31,641 nt of DNA from Clostridia bacterium (GTDB taxonomy: Bacteria > Bacillota > Clostridia > Oscillospirales > CAG-272): positions 1 through 31,641 of the forward strand of contig CAAGKS010000032.1 of the NCBI GenBank assembly GCA_900770605.1, written 5' to 3'. Below, in pieces: positions 7,418 to 14,982 of this stretch; the first letter of the stretch is position 1, and each line of letters begins with the position of its first letter. The notes beneath the pieces are model-generated. The model was not told the DNA's origin. It saw nothing but the letters and a program-made list of their open reading frames with translations, and ran no database searches. The position numbers and the translations under genes are program-made.

Positions 7418-7556
7418 CTCCCTTTGTGTAAATTTTGCTTTGCAAATCGGGAGGTGGCACGGCTTGCCGTGACGGAGGGATTGTTTTATTATGTTTTACC
7501 GCAAGTACAATCCCTCAGTCACCTTCGGTGACAGCTCCCTTTACACAAGGGAGCCT
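7418..7556. repeat. Intergenic palindromic repeat, copy B
   Basis: Same family as copies A and C. The tips are CACGGC-TT-GCCGTG (7458-7471) and GTCACC-TTC-GGTGAC (7518-7532). The inner arms are GGAGGGATTGT and ACAATCCCTC, and the right end is AGCTCCCTTTACACAAGGG. The right half and centre are nearly identical to the reverse complement of copy C, including the spacer TTTTATTATGTTTTACC. Confidence 0.88.
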
Positions 7557-7559
7557 TCC

Positions 7560-7672
7560 GCTGCGGCGGGATATCTCCAGCCTCCCTCGCCGAGGGAGGG
7601 GGACCGCTTGCGGTGGAAGGAGTTTTTTGCTTTACGCCTTCTCCCTCAGTCAGCTCCATGGGCACGGTTCTC
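7560..7672. repeat. Degenerate second repeat unit (copy D), tandem to copy B
   Basis: Begins with the same 28-base edge that precedes copy B (7396-7424: GGCGGAATATCTCCAGCC; here GGCGGGATATCTCCAGCC). It then has CCTCCCTCG-CCG-AGGGAGG-like and ACCGC-TT-GCGGT hairpins. The right arm (CTCCCTCAGTCAGCTCC) is shortened compared with copy B. Confidence 0.7.
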
Positions 7673-7711
7673 TTTATATTTTTCTTACATTCATACGTTA
7701 TTAAATAAAAT

Positions 7712-7748
7712 CGGTGGAGTACCTGTATCTGTTTCGGGTACTCCACCG
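7712..7748 (-). terminator. Terminator of the FAD-dependent dehydrogenase gene
   Basis: CGGTGGAGTACC pairs perfectly with GGTACTCCACCG across a 13-base loop, followed on the minus strand by ATTTTATTT. It starts 13 bases after the stop codon. Confidence 0.88.
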
Positions 7749-7760
7749 GATCTTTTATAT

Positions 7761-9131
7761 TCAAATATTGCTGTCGATGCAGCGCGCAACGTGAACGCCG
7801 CTTGCGGACGCGTGAGAGAGCGAGTGCGTGATACCGCTGCCGTCACCGATGATGTAAAGTCCCTTGTGAATGGACTCGAGGTTTTCGTCAACCTCGACCT
7901 CCATATTGTAGAACTTGACCTCAACGCCGTAGAGAAGCGTGTCGTCGTTAGCCGTACCGGGAGCGATCTCGTCGAGCGCGTAGATCATCTCAATGATTCC
8001 GTCAAGCAAACGCTTGGGAAGCACTAAGCTGAGGTCACCGGGAGTCGCCTTGAGCGTGGGGGTGACGAACGCCTCGTCAATGCGGTTCTGCGTAGAGCGC
8101 TGGCCGCGAATGAGGTCGCCAAAGCGCTGAACTATAACACCGCCTCCGAGCATATTGCTAAGGCGTGCGATAGACTCACCGTACTCGTTGGAGTCCTTGA
8201 AGGGCTCAGAGAAGTGCTTGGCAACGAGGAGCGCGAAGTTTGTATTTGAGGTTTGAAGCGCGGGATCCTCGTAGCTGTGTCCGTTAACGGTGATTATTCC
8301 GTTGGTGTTCTCGTTAACTACCGCGCCCTTGGGGTTCATACAGAAGGTACGAACTCTGTCGCCGTACTTTTCCGTGCGGTAAACGATCTTGCTCTCGTAG
8401 AGCTCGTCTGTGAGGTGAGAGAACACCTCAGCGGGAAGCTCAACTCTGACACCGATGTCAACTCGGCTGGACTCCGTGGGGATATTGAGCTCTCCGCAAA
8501 CCTTCTGCATCCACTTGCTTCCGCTTCTTCCAACGGATACGATGCACTTGGAGCAGGTGTAGATCTGATCCTTGCAGGAGATCTGATAGCCGCCGTCGAT
8601 AATGGATATAGCGTCAACCGTGGTGTCAAAGAAAAACTCCACCTTGTCGGAAAGATAGGTGTAAAGATTTTCAAGCACTACGTAGTTTACGTCAGTTCCG
8701 AGATGGCGTACAGATGCATCAAGAAGGTGCAGGTTGTGCTGAATGCACTGTTTCTTGAACTTGCTGCCTGCGGTGGAGTAGAGCTTTGTGCCCTCGCCGC
8801 CGTAGCTCATGTTGATATCGTCAACGTAGCTCATAAGCTCAAGAGCCTGCTTCTTGCCAATGTATTTATAAAGAGTTCCGCCAAAATCGTTGGTTATGTT
8901 GTACTTGCCGTCGGAGAACGCGCCCGCGCCGCCAAAGCCGCTCATAATGGAACAGCTCTTGCAGCCAATGCAAGACTTTATCTTTTCTCCGTCAATGGGG
9001 CAGTGGCGCTTTCCCAGAGCGTGACCTGCCTCAAAAATGGCTACTTTAAGCTCGGGACGTCGCTGAACAAGCTCATAGGCGGAAAAGATACCGCCGGGGC
9101 CCGCGCCTATAATGATAACGTCGAAATTCAT
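7761..9131 (-). CDS. FAD-dependent dehydrogenase, COG2509-type
   Basis: 456 residues. It begins with a Rossmann FAD-binding fingerprint (VIIIGAGPGGIFSAYEL, about residues 5-21) and ends with the second FAD motif around GLYIIGDGSGITHSLSHASA. A CxxCxxC cluster (CIGCKSC, about residues 53-59) followed by GFGGAGAFSDGK is typical of this uncharacterised NAD(FAD)-utilising family. Full length for the family; the substrate is unknown. The GGAGGT site is six bases from the ATG. The gene stands alone between its own promoter and terminator. The three clustered Cys could bind a metal or act in redox chemistry (inference). Confidence 0.85.
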   Translation of the reverse strand: MNFDVIIIGAGPGGIFSAYELVQRRPELKVAIFEAGHALGKRHCPIDGEKIKSCIGCKSCSIMSGFGGAGAFSDGKYNITNDFGGTLYKYIGKKQALELMSYVDDINMSYGGEGTKLYSTAGSKFKKQCIQHNLHLLDASVRHLGTDVNYVVLENLYTYLSDKVEFFFDTTVDAISIIDGGYQISCKDQIYTCSKCIVSVGRSGSKWMQKVCGELNIPTESSRVDIGVRVELPAEVFSHLTDELYESKIVYRTEKYGDRVRTFCMNPKGAVVNENTNGIITVNGHSYEDPALQTSNTNFALLVAKHFSEPFKDSNEYGESIARLSNMLGGGVIVQRFGDLIRGQRSTQNRIDEAFVTPTLKATPGDLSLVLPKRLLDGIIEMIYALDEIAPGTANDDTLLYGVEVKFYNMEVEVDENLESIHKGLYIIGDGSGITHSLSHASASGVHVARCIDSNI

Positions 9132-9195
9132 ATATTACCTCCAAAAAAGCCGAAAAAACGTCTGAGAAGCATTTTATCGGCGTCCATACGTAATT

Positions 9196-9224
9196 ATTAT
9201 AACACAAAATATAAAAATTTTCAA
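9196..9224 (-). promoter_or_regulatory. Sigma-A promoter of the FAD-dependent dehydrogenase
   Basis: Minus strand TTGAAA (9219-9224), a 17-base spacer, then TATAAT (9196-9201). It lies about 65 bases upstream of the ATG. Confidence 0.82.
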
Positions 9225-9252
9225 TAGTTATTTTAATACGCCTATAATGACC

Positions 9253-9290
9253 GCAAAATAACCGCTTTTTTTCAAAAGCGGTTATTTTGC
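9253..9290. terminator. Long perfect hairpin terminator downstream of the cation ATPase
   Basis: GCAAAATAACCGCTTTT pairs with AAAAGCGGTTATTTTGC across a 4-base loop (17 bp). It lies 35 bases past the ATPase stop codon and in front of the dehydrogenase promoter. Confidence 0.8.
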
Positions 9291-9324
9291 TATTTAACTG
9301 TTTAACTTTAATCAGTTTAAGTTA

Positions 9325-11988
9325 TCAGCCCTTGTTGATCGCTCTCTGTACGAGCTTTACGATCTCAACTACAGGGATCACGATAAGACCGAGACCGATA
9401 GCGATGAGATATTCGTTAAGACCAACGCTTGCAAAGCCGAATGCATTTGCAAGGAAGGGGATCTCGCATACGAGAGTGGTTGCGATGAAGGAGCCGCCTG
9501 CGGCAAGAAGGAGAACCTTATTGACGGAGGGAAGTGTAAAGATGCTTCCGCGAACGGAACGCATGTTAAGGCTGTGGAATATCTCAGCCATAGAAAGTGT
9601 AAGGAATGCCATGGTCATACCGTGGTTGCTGTTCATATCAGCTGCCCACCACATACCTGTTTCCATAAAGTGACCGATGAAGTAGGATGCGAGAACGAGA
9701 ACTGTTACGAGCGCGCCTTGGTATCCGATGTTGAAGCCCATACCGTCAGAGAAGATGCCTGCCTTTGCAGAACGAGGCTTTCTATTCATTATATTGGGCT
9801 CTGCCTTCTCAAGACCAAGCGCGATAGCAGGCAAACAGTCTGTTACGAGGTTGATCCAAAGTAAATGAACGGGAGCAAGGATCTTAAATCCGATAAGAGT
9901 TGCAATGAAGATGCAAAGCACTTCACTGAGGTTAGAGCCGAGAAGGAACTGAATTGCCTTACGGATGTTGTCGTAAATACGTCTGCCTTCCTCAACGGCG
10001 CCAACGATGGTTGCAAAGTTGTCGTCAGCAAGGACCATATCAGCAACGTTCTTGGTAACGTCAGTACCGGTGATACCCATACCAACGCCGATGTCCGCGC
10101 TCTTGATAGAGGGAGCGTCGTTAACGCCGTCACCGGTCATCGCGGTAACGTAGCCGGCTCCACGCCAAGCGTTAACTATTCTTGTCTTATGCTCAGGCTG
10201 AACACGAGCGTAAACGCTTATGCTCTGGAACTTGGAGAGGAACTCCTCGTCGCTCATTTCGTTGAGCTGCGCGCCTGTGATCGCGTAGGTCTCCTCGGTA
10301 ATGATACCGAGCTCCTTGGCGATAGCAACGGCGGTGTCGATGTGGTCGCCCGTGATCATGATGGGGCGGATACCTGCGCTTCTGCACTCAACGATAGCGT
10401 CCTTGACCTCGGGACGAACGGGGTCGATCATACCGCAAAGACCAACGAAGCAAAGCTCATTTTCAAGAAGCTCAGGCTCGTAGTCAGCGGGAGCGGCGTC
10501 AAGCACCTTCATGGAGCAGGCAAGAACACGCAAAGCCTTGTCAGCCATTTCCTTGTTGGAAGCGAGAATAGACGCCTTGTATTCCTCAGTCATAGGAACG
10601 GCAACGCCGTCCTTGAGGTAATGAGTGCACTTGCCGATAACAACGTCGGGCGCACCCTTGGTGTACTGAATGATTCCGTTTGCAGAGGAGTGAACGGTAG
10701 TCATCATCTTTCTGCCGGAGTCAAAGGGAGCTTCACCTACACGGGGGAACTCGTTCTTGAGGTCGTACTTCTTCATTCCGAGCTTATCAGCCCATACTAC
10801 GAGAGCCGCCTCAGTAGGCTCACCGGTAACGTTTCCTTCTGTGTCGATCTCAGCGTCACAGCAAAGTGCCATAGCGGAAGCGATCTGATTTTCGTTCTCG
10901 CCGAAGTAGTCAACAACGGTCATCTTGTTCTGAGTAAGAGTACCTGTCTTGTCAGAGCAGATTATCTGCGCGCAGCCGAGAGTCTCAACTGCGGTAAGAC
11001 GGCGAATGATAGCGTTACGCTTGGACATATTGGTAACGCCGATGGAAAGTACAACGGTAACAACTGCCGCAAGTCCCTCGGGAATAGCCGCAACTGCAAG
11101 AGAGATAGCTACCATGAAGGCGTCAAGCGCGAATTCAAAGTCAAATGAGCCGTGTCTTATGAGCTGAACACCGAATACGATGATACAGATGCCGATAACC
11201 AACCAGGTAAGGATCTTGGAAAGCTGGTGAAGCTTGATCTGAAGGGGAGTCTCGCCCTCTTCAGCGCTTGCAAGCGCGTCTGCTATCTTACCCATCTCAG
11301 TCTGCATTCCAGTTGCGGTAACTACTGCAGTACCACGTCCGTAAACAACGGTAGAGCCCATATAGAGCATGTTCTTACGGTCTCCAAGGGGAACGTCCTT
11401 TTCGCCTTCCTTGAGGTTGATAATGTCGATAAACTTGGTAACGGGAACGGATTCACCGGTAAGGGCCGCCTCTTCTACCTTGAGGCTGGCGTTTTCAAGG
11501 ATACGCGCGTCTGCGGGAACGGAGTCACCTGCTTCAAGCAGAATGATATCGCCCACAACGAGATCCTCGCTGTGTATTATCTGCACCTTGCCGTCGCGCA
11601 ATACCTTAGAGGTAGCCGCCGACATTTCCTGAAGCGCCTCAATAGCCTTTTCAGCCTTGCTCTCCTGGTAAACACCAAGGATAGCGTTTATGAGAACGAC
11701 CGCAAGAATAATGATAACGTCAGCAAAGCCCTCGCCCTCGCCGGGATGAGCCATAGACTCGTAAACGGCAAGACCGCCGCTGATAGCCGCAGCAACCAAA
11801 AGAATGATCGTCATCGGGTCTGCGAGCTGCTCAAAGAAGCGGCGGATAAGGGACTTACCCTTAGCAGCGGCAAGCTTGTTTTTGCCGTTTGCTTCAAGGC
11901 GCTTTGCAGCCTCGTCAGATGAAAGACCTTCGCGAGTCGTTTGAAGCTCGGCTAAGACCTTTTCCTGATCTTCACAATAAAATTTCAT
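9325..11988 (-). CDS. P2-type cation-transporting ATPase, probably a Mn2+/Ca2+ exporter
   Basis: 887 residues from the ATG at 11988 (GGAGG seven bases upstream; the preceding TTG is not needed). Domains in order: cation ATPase N-terminus; actuator domain with LTGES (about 176-180); PEGL in helix 4 (about 303-306); phosphorylation site CSDKTGTLTQ (Asp about 346); hinge GDGVNDAPSIKSADIG; helix 6 LLWINLVTDCLPAIALG with the Asn and Asp that bind Ca2+ in SERCA-type pumps; C-terminal helices. The family pumps Ca2+ or Mn2+ out of the cytoplasm using ATP. Sequence alone would say Ca2+, but a manganese-type riboswitch in the leader argues for Mn2+ efflux. The gene is monocistronic. Confidence 0.93.
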   Translation of the reverse strand: MKFYCEDQEKVLAELQTTREGLSSDEAAKRLEANGKNKLAAAKGKSLIRRFFEQLADPMTIILLVAAAISGGLAVYESMAHPGEGEGFADVIIILAVVLINAILGVYQESKAEKAIEALQEMSAATSKVLRDGKVQIIHSEDLVVGDIILLEAGDSVPADARILENASLKVEEAALTGESVPVTKFIDIINLKEGEKDVPLGDRKNMLYMGSTVVYGRGTAVVTATGMQTEMGKIADALASAEEGETPLQIKLHQLSKILTWLVIGICIIVFGVQLIRHGSFDFEFALDAFMVAISLAVAAIPEGLAAVVTVVLSIGVTNMSKRNAIIRRLTAVETLGCAQIICSDKTGTLTQNKMTVVDYFGENENQIASAMALCCDAEIDTEGNVTGEPTEAALVVWADKLGMKKYDLKNEFPRVGEAPFDSGRKMMTTVHSSANGIIQYTKGAPDVVIGKCTHYLKDGVAVPMTEEYKASILASNKEMADKALRVLACSMKVLDAAPADYEPELLENELCFVGLCGMIDPVRPEVKDAIVECRSAGIRPIMITGDHIDTAVAIAKELGIITEETYAITGAQLNEMSDEEFLSKFQSISVYARVQPEHKTRIVNAWRGAGYVTAMTGDGVNDAPSIKSADIGVGMGITGTDVTKNVADMVLADDNFATIVGAVEEGRRIYDNIRKAIQFLLGSNLSEVLCIFIATLIGFKILAPVHLLWINLVTDCLPAIALGLEKAEPNIMNRKPRSAKAGIFSDGMGFNIGYQGALVTVLVLASYFIGHFMETGMWWAADMNSNHGMTMAFLTLSMAEIFHSLNMRSVRGSIFTLPSVNKVLLLAAGGSFIATTLVCEIPFLANAFGFASVGLNEYLIAIGLGLIVIPVVEIVKLVQRAINKG

Positions 11989-12044
11989 CAAAAATCCTCC
12001 AAAATTTTTTGTTTGTATTTTTTATTTTTATTATTTTTTAGGTT

Positions 12045-12079
12045 AAAAAAAGACCTATCTTGTCAAGAAAAGATAAGTC
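12045..12079 (-). terminator. Expression-platform terminator in the ATPase leader
   Basis: Minus strand GACTTATCTT-TTCTTGAC-AAGATAGGTC (one G-U pair) followed by seven T. Its 5' arm shares bases with the 3' strand of the aptamer stem (ACTTAT, 12073-12079), so aptamer folding and termination are mutually exclusive. Confidence 0.85.
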
Positions 12080-12153
12080 TCGTCAATTAAGATAAAGCCA
12101 AGAAAACTGAGATGTTGACTTTATCGCACTTTCGTGCCGACTACTCCCTTACG
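12073..12153 (-). promoter_or_regulatory. yybP-ykoY family (manganese) riboswitch aptamer
   Basis: Minus strand shows the family hallmarks: a 5' segment TAAGGGAGTAGTC and a 3' segment GACGAGACTTA. The outer stem is TAAG/CTTA plus GTC/GAC, with GGGAGTA and GAGA left as the conserved loop strands. Between them are a hairpin GCAC-GAAA-GTGC and a stem GATAAAG/CTTTATC, giving the multi-way junction expected. The 3' strand overlaps the downstream terminator, so metal binding should switch the gene on. The family is known to sense Mn2+ and to control Mn2+ exporters, including P-type ATPases. The match is from memory of the consensus, without a covariance-model search. Confidence 0.83.
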
Positions 12154-12168
12154 ATATGCGGATACCTG

Positions 12169-12197
12169 ATATGAGGAAAGTTTGCATACTATGTAAA
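12169..12197 (-). promoter_or_regulatory. Possible promoter of the riboswitch-ATPase transcript
   Basis: Minus strand TTTACA (12192-12197), a 17-base spacer, TCATAT (12169-12174). It is weaker than other promoters here but correctly placed just before the aptamer. Read-through from the tRNA promoter is the alternative. Confidence 0.45.
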
Positions 12198-12217
12198 GCT
12201 GTGTCTGTGATTGTTAG

Positions 12218-12254
12218 AGATTTCAGATAAGGGCTTTGCCCGTATCTGAAATCT
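12218..12254 (-). other. Perfect hairpin directly after tRNA-Pro
   Basis: Minus strand AGATTTCAGATA...TATCTGAAATCT (12 bp, continued by CGGGC/GCCC pairing). It starts one base after the encoded CCA end of the tRNA. No T-run follows, so it may be a processing or weak termination structure for the tRNA precursor. Confidence 0.6.
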
Positions 12255-12255
12255 T

Positions 12256-12332
12256 TGGTCGGAGTGAGGTGATTCGAACACCCGACTTCTTGGTCCCGAA
12301 CCAAGCGCTCTACCAAGCTGAGCCACACCCCG
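12256..12332 (-). tRNA. tRNA-Pro (anticodon CGG), CCA encoded
   Basis: Minus strand cloverleaf: acceptor CGGGGTG/CACTCCG (one G-T pair), D-stem GCTC/GAGC, anticodon stem CTTGG/CCAAG with loop TTCGGGA (anticodon CGG), T-arm GGGTG-TTCGAAT-CACCT, discriminator A, then genomic CCA. Length is 77 bases. It has a consensus promoter directly upstream and a hairpin directly downstream. It decodes the CCG proline codon. Confidence 0.95.
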
Positions 12333-12348
12333 GATCGCATTCCAGAAC

Positions 12349-12377
12349 ATTATATCACGCCCTCGCACTGTTGTCAA
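12349..12377 (-). promoter_or_regulatory. Sigma-A promoter of tRNA-Pro
   Basis: Minus strand TTGACA (12372-12377), 17-base spacer, TATAAT (12349-12354). Full consensus, ending 16 bases before the mature tRNA. Confidence 0.9.
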
Positions 12378-12428
12378 GAGATTTTTAACAAAATCAAACC
12401 TGCTTTATATATAAAATGTTACAAAAAT

Positions 12429-12465
12429 AAAGCGATATTATTCAAAAATCAAATAATATCGCTTT
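12429..12465. terminator. Terminator of the hypothetical membrane-protein gene
   Basis: AAAGCGATATTATT pairs with AATAATATCGCTTT (14 bp). On the minus strand it is followed by ATTTTTGT. It lies about 46 bases after the stop of the 278-residue gene. Confidence 0.78.
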
Positions 12466-12511
12466 GAAAATATAATCTCGAGTATGTATCCTGCTTTTTT
12501 GTGGAAATAAT

Positions 12512-13348
12512 TCAATCGCCGCTCTCGCGGTCAAGCGTTTCAAGAAATCCCGAGCCCGAGAAAAGCGTGTATCCCCACATCTTCTCGCCAGTGCCCGTTT
12601 CGTATATCGCGCCGTCGAATTCCGCCTTGCGAATGGTGTGCGGAACGGGATTTACTATTAGCGCACGCGCGATCTTGATGCCGCTCGCGGATACCTCGTC
12701 GGTAAACGAGTAGTTGATAGTCTTTACCTTTCCGTCGAATGAAAAACGCTTGCCTTGATCGGTGTTAACGCGCGCGCCACGGCGAATGTGACCGGGGAAT
12801 AACGAAGCCTTCAGCCTTATGGGGTTGTGCTTGATCTTCAACGTGTTTTCGTCCATAAAGATAAGATCGCTGTTGTAGCGGTAGCAGGGAAGAAAACGAA
12901 CCACCCATAGCCTCTTGCCCGTGTTAACGGTGAGATCGATGCCCTCCGTGAGAAAGCGCATACCCTTGAAAATGCTTCGCTTGTATTCGATTTTGTATCC
13001 CAAACGCTTGCATTTTCTGCGCAGCCTTAAAATAAACGCGATGCGCTTGCGCGGAACTCTGAAAAACTTCCATATGATAAACCATACCACCGCAATAATC
13101 GTCAATAAAATTCCGATGTGCCCGAGCGCCCCTATGAACAAATAAGTGCCGAGCGCGAGCATGATAAACATCCACCCGTACAGTAATACCATCAGAAAAG
13201 TGGCTAAATGTTCGTTGAAGTGCGAGAGCCACGTTTCTCGCTTTTTTGCTCCGTAAGAGCGGTGCAGAGGAACTTGATAAATGTCGCTGTACTCGGCGAA
13301 TTTCTTGCGCTTTGGCGCGTTTTCGCCGTTCTTGTCCTGCTTTTTCAT
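12512..13348 (-). CDS. Hypothetical basic membrane protein
   Basis: 278 residues; I do not recognise a family. The first 45 residues are basic and hydrophilic (many Lys/Arg/Tyr). Two hydrophobic helices follow at about 50-70 and 75-95, then a basic linker (VPRKRIAFILRLRRKCKRLGYK). The C-terminal 170 residues are mixed alpha/beta and soluble-looking, probably cytoplasmic by the positive-inside rule. AGGAGGGG precedes the ATG and a sigma-A promoter lies just upstream. It stands alone between two terminators, so context says little about its role. Confidence 0.7.
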   Translation of the reverse strand: MKKQDKNGENAPKRKKFAEYSDIYQVPLHRSYGAKKRETWLSHFNEHLATFLMVLLYGWMFIMLALGTYLFIGALGHIGILLTIIAVVWFIIWKFFRVPRKRIAFILRLRRKCKRLGYKIEYKRSIFKGMRFLTEGIDLTVNTGKRLWVVRFLPCYRYNSDLIFMDENTLKIKHNPIRLKASLFPGHIRRGARVNTDQGKRFSFDGKVKTINYSFTDEVSASGIKIARALIVNPVPHTIRKAEFDGAIYETGTGEKMWGYTLFSGSGFLETLDRESGD

Positions 13349-13378
13349 AAGCCCCTCCTTACTGTATTTATCAAAATT

Positions 13379-13408
13379 ATTTTATCATATGAGCCGCGCA
13401 CGTGTCAA
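13379..13408 (-). promoter_or_regulatory. Sigma-A promoter of the hypothetical membrane-protein gene
   Basis: Minus strand TTGACA (13403-13408), an 18-base spacer, TAAAAT (13379-13384). Confidence 0.75.
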
Positions 13409-13424
13409 TAATTTTTTAAAAAAT

Positions 13425-13466
13425 AAAAGGCAATACCATATCAGTCCGCGAATGATATTGCCTTTT
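13425..13466 (-). terminator. Terminator of spoIVB
   Basis: AAAAGGCAATA pairs with TATTGCCTTTT; on the minus strand the stem is followed by ATTTTTTAAAA. It lies about 80 bases after the spoIVB stop. Confidence 0.82.
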
Positions 13467-13546
13467 TTATTTTTAAAGTTTTTGCTAAGCTTTTTTCAAA
13501 AAAGCGCCTTCCGCATCCTTTGCGCCTTTTACGCCCTTCACGTTTT

Positions 13547-14683
13547 TTACGCCGCGTTTCTCATCTGCATCTGCGCCTGCGCCGCACCCAGCATGTTCTC
13601 AATGAAAATGCCATACCCCGTTGTCGGGTCGTTTACGAGCACGTGCGTCACAGCCCCCACGATCTTGCCGTTCTGAATGATAGGCGAGCCGCTCATTCCC
13701 TGAACGATACCGCCGCTCTTTTCGAGCAGGGCAGGGTCGGTCACCTTTACCGTGAAGCACTTGTTTCCCGTTGCGCCCGGACGTATATCGGAGATCTCAA
13801 TGCGGTATTTTTGCGGCGTCGTGCCGTCAAGCGTGGAGAGGATATATGCCTCGCCCGTCCGCATCTCGTCCTTCGTACCAACGCTCATCAGCGTTCCCGC
13901 ATTCTCGGGAAGCTTTGCAAACGCGCCGAATACGCCGCATTCGGTGTTTTGGAGCAGAGTTCCCGTTTTGCCCGAGCTGAAATAGCCTCTGACCTCACCG
14001 GGCGTCCCCACAAGTCCCTTTACCACGCCGCTGATCGTAACGCCGACCACCGAGCCGCGCTGCATGGGTATGAGCTTACCGCTCTCACCGTCACATATAC
14101 CGTGCCCAAGACCGCCAAATTCAAGCGTCTGGGGCATAATATACGTCACAGTTCCAATGCCCGCGCCGCTGTCGCGCACGTACATTCCCGTCTTGTATTT
14201 ACCGTCGTCGCAGGAGCGCGCAGGTGTGAGGGAGCATTCGTGCTTCTTGTCGTTTCGCAGATATACGATCTTCATCGCTGCTCCGCCGCTCTTTTCGCAA
14301 AGCTCGTTGAGAAGCGCGGTGTCGGTTATCTTAACTCCGCTGGCCTCAAGGATTATATCGTTTTGGCGAATACCCGCCTCTGCGGCAGGATTTTTCGCGC
14401 CGTTATCGGTTTTGACCTCAAAAGTTCCCGCCACGATGACGCCGTCCGTCAGAAATTTAACTCCAAACGGCATACCGCCAACGTAAAGCTGCATATTTTT
14501 CAAGCTCGCGCTCGGAATGCTTCCGTATTTTCCAACGGCGCTCGAATAAGTCCTGAGCCCAACCGCGCCCTGATAGCAGGGAACGGATGCTGAGTAAGAG
14601 GGCGATGCCGATACGGAAAGCGCAAATACCATCATCAGCGCCACGAGCATTAAAATTCCGCTCTTTAAAAATTTTTTTGCCAT
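13547..14683 (-). CDS. spoIVB: SpoIVB peptidase (sporulation, sigma-K activation)
   Basis: 378 residues from the ATG at 14683 (AAAGGA upstream, then a signal anchor). In Bacillus this forespore-secreted serine peptidase cleaves SpoIVFA and so triggers pro-sigma-K processing. Seen here: hydrophobic anchor (about 8-26), a PDZ-like region (about 75-148, AGIRQNDIILEASG), and the S55 peptidase domain with GLGHGICD (His194), Asp316 and GMSGSP (Ser331). The 15-residue Asp-Ser spacing matches B. subtilis SpoIVB. GKIVGAVTHVLVNDPTTGYG is diagnostic. No sigma-A promoter is visible upstream; a CATAATCT box about 50 bases before the ATG could belong to a sporulation sigma factor, but I am unsure. The spo0A gene that often follows spoIVB is absent here. 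Confidence 0.93.
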   Translation of the reverse strand: MAKKFLKSGILMLVALMMVFALSVSASPSYSASVPCYQGAVGLRTYSSAVGKYGSIPSASLKNMQLYVGGMPFGVKFLTDGVIVAGTFEVKTDNGAKNPAAEAGIRQNDIILEASGVKITDTALLNELCEKSGGAAMKIVYLRNDKKHECSLTPARSCDDGKYKTGMYVRDSGAGIGTVTYIMPQTLEFGGLGHGICDGESGKLIPMQRGSVVGVTISGVVKGLVGTPGEVRGYFSSGKTGTLLQNTECGVFGAFAKLPENAGTLMSVGTKDEMRTGEAYILSTLDGTTPQKYRIEISDIRPGATGNKCFTVKVTDPALLEKSGGIVQGMSGSPIIQNGKIVGAVTHVLVNDPTTGYGIFIENMLGAAQAQMQMRNAA

Positions 14684-14855
14684 AGGTTTGTCCTTTCTTA
14701 AATATTTGCGATTTTGATCGCAATAATAGATTATGTAGAAAGAATTTTTAAATACGATGTAATATTGACGCGAAAAGCCAAAAATTCGATACTTCGGCAA
14801 TAATTAAGATGCCCGCTAAAAAGCATTTTGGCACGCCGCAAAGCGCGCGGCGGAC

Positions 14856-14884
14856 TTGACAAGAGAGGATTGAATTGATATAAT
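14856..14884 (+). promoter_or_regulatory. Sigma-A promoter of the DUF8091-like gene and trxA
   Basis: TTGACA (14856-14861), 17-base spacer, TATAAT (14879-14884). Full consensus. The leader is about 90 bases, with no recognised element. Confidence 0.88.
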
Positions 14885-14982
14885 TAGTGTAGCTGAGATT
14901 TTGGAAGAATATGCTTGTTTTTCAGAAAAATCTTCGGCATAGCATAGTAATATGAGGTATCGTATCGCAGGAGCGCTCAAAG

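Noticed and set aside
7396..7672. CRISPR-like array in the repeat cluster
   Set aside because: Units are palindromic and only two in number, with no regular spacers and no cas genes in the window.
8253..9227. 324-residue plus-strand reading frame opposite the FAD-dependent dehydrogenase
   Set aside because: It is antisense to a clear, motif-bearing gene, lacks its own ribosome site and promoter, and its protein shows no recognisable domain; it reflects codon bias of the real gene.
9865..10150. Calcium as the sole substrate of the P-type ATPase
   Set aside because: Helix residues fit Ca2+ or Mn2+ equally; the apparent manganese riboswitch makes a calcium-only label unsafe.
9865..11148. 427-residue plus-strand reading frame opposite the cation ATPase
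   Set aside because: It is a shadow of the ATPase gene; no family features and no translation signals.
12045..12079. Reading the leader hairpin only as a tRNA-Pro terminator
   Set aside because: It overlaps the aptamer closing stem and sits almost 180 bases from the tRNA, which fits a riboswitch platform better, though it would also stop tRNA read-through.
13520..14593. 357-residue plus-strand reading frame opposite spoIVB
   Set aside because: Antisense shadow; Arg/His/Ala-rich with no motif, and it crosses the spoIVB stop region without signals.
14683..14800. N-terminal extensions for SpoIVB, PlsY and the first fibre subunit
   Set aside because: Longer frames exist but lack ribosome sites and would place hydrophilic residues before the expected signal or first helix; in the fibre gene the extension also overlaps the promoter region.
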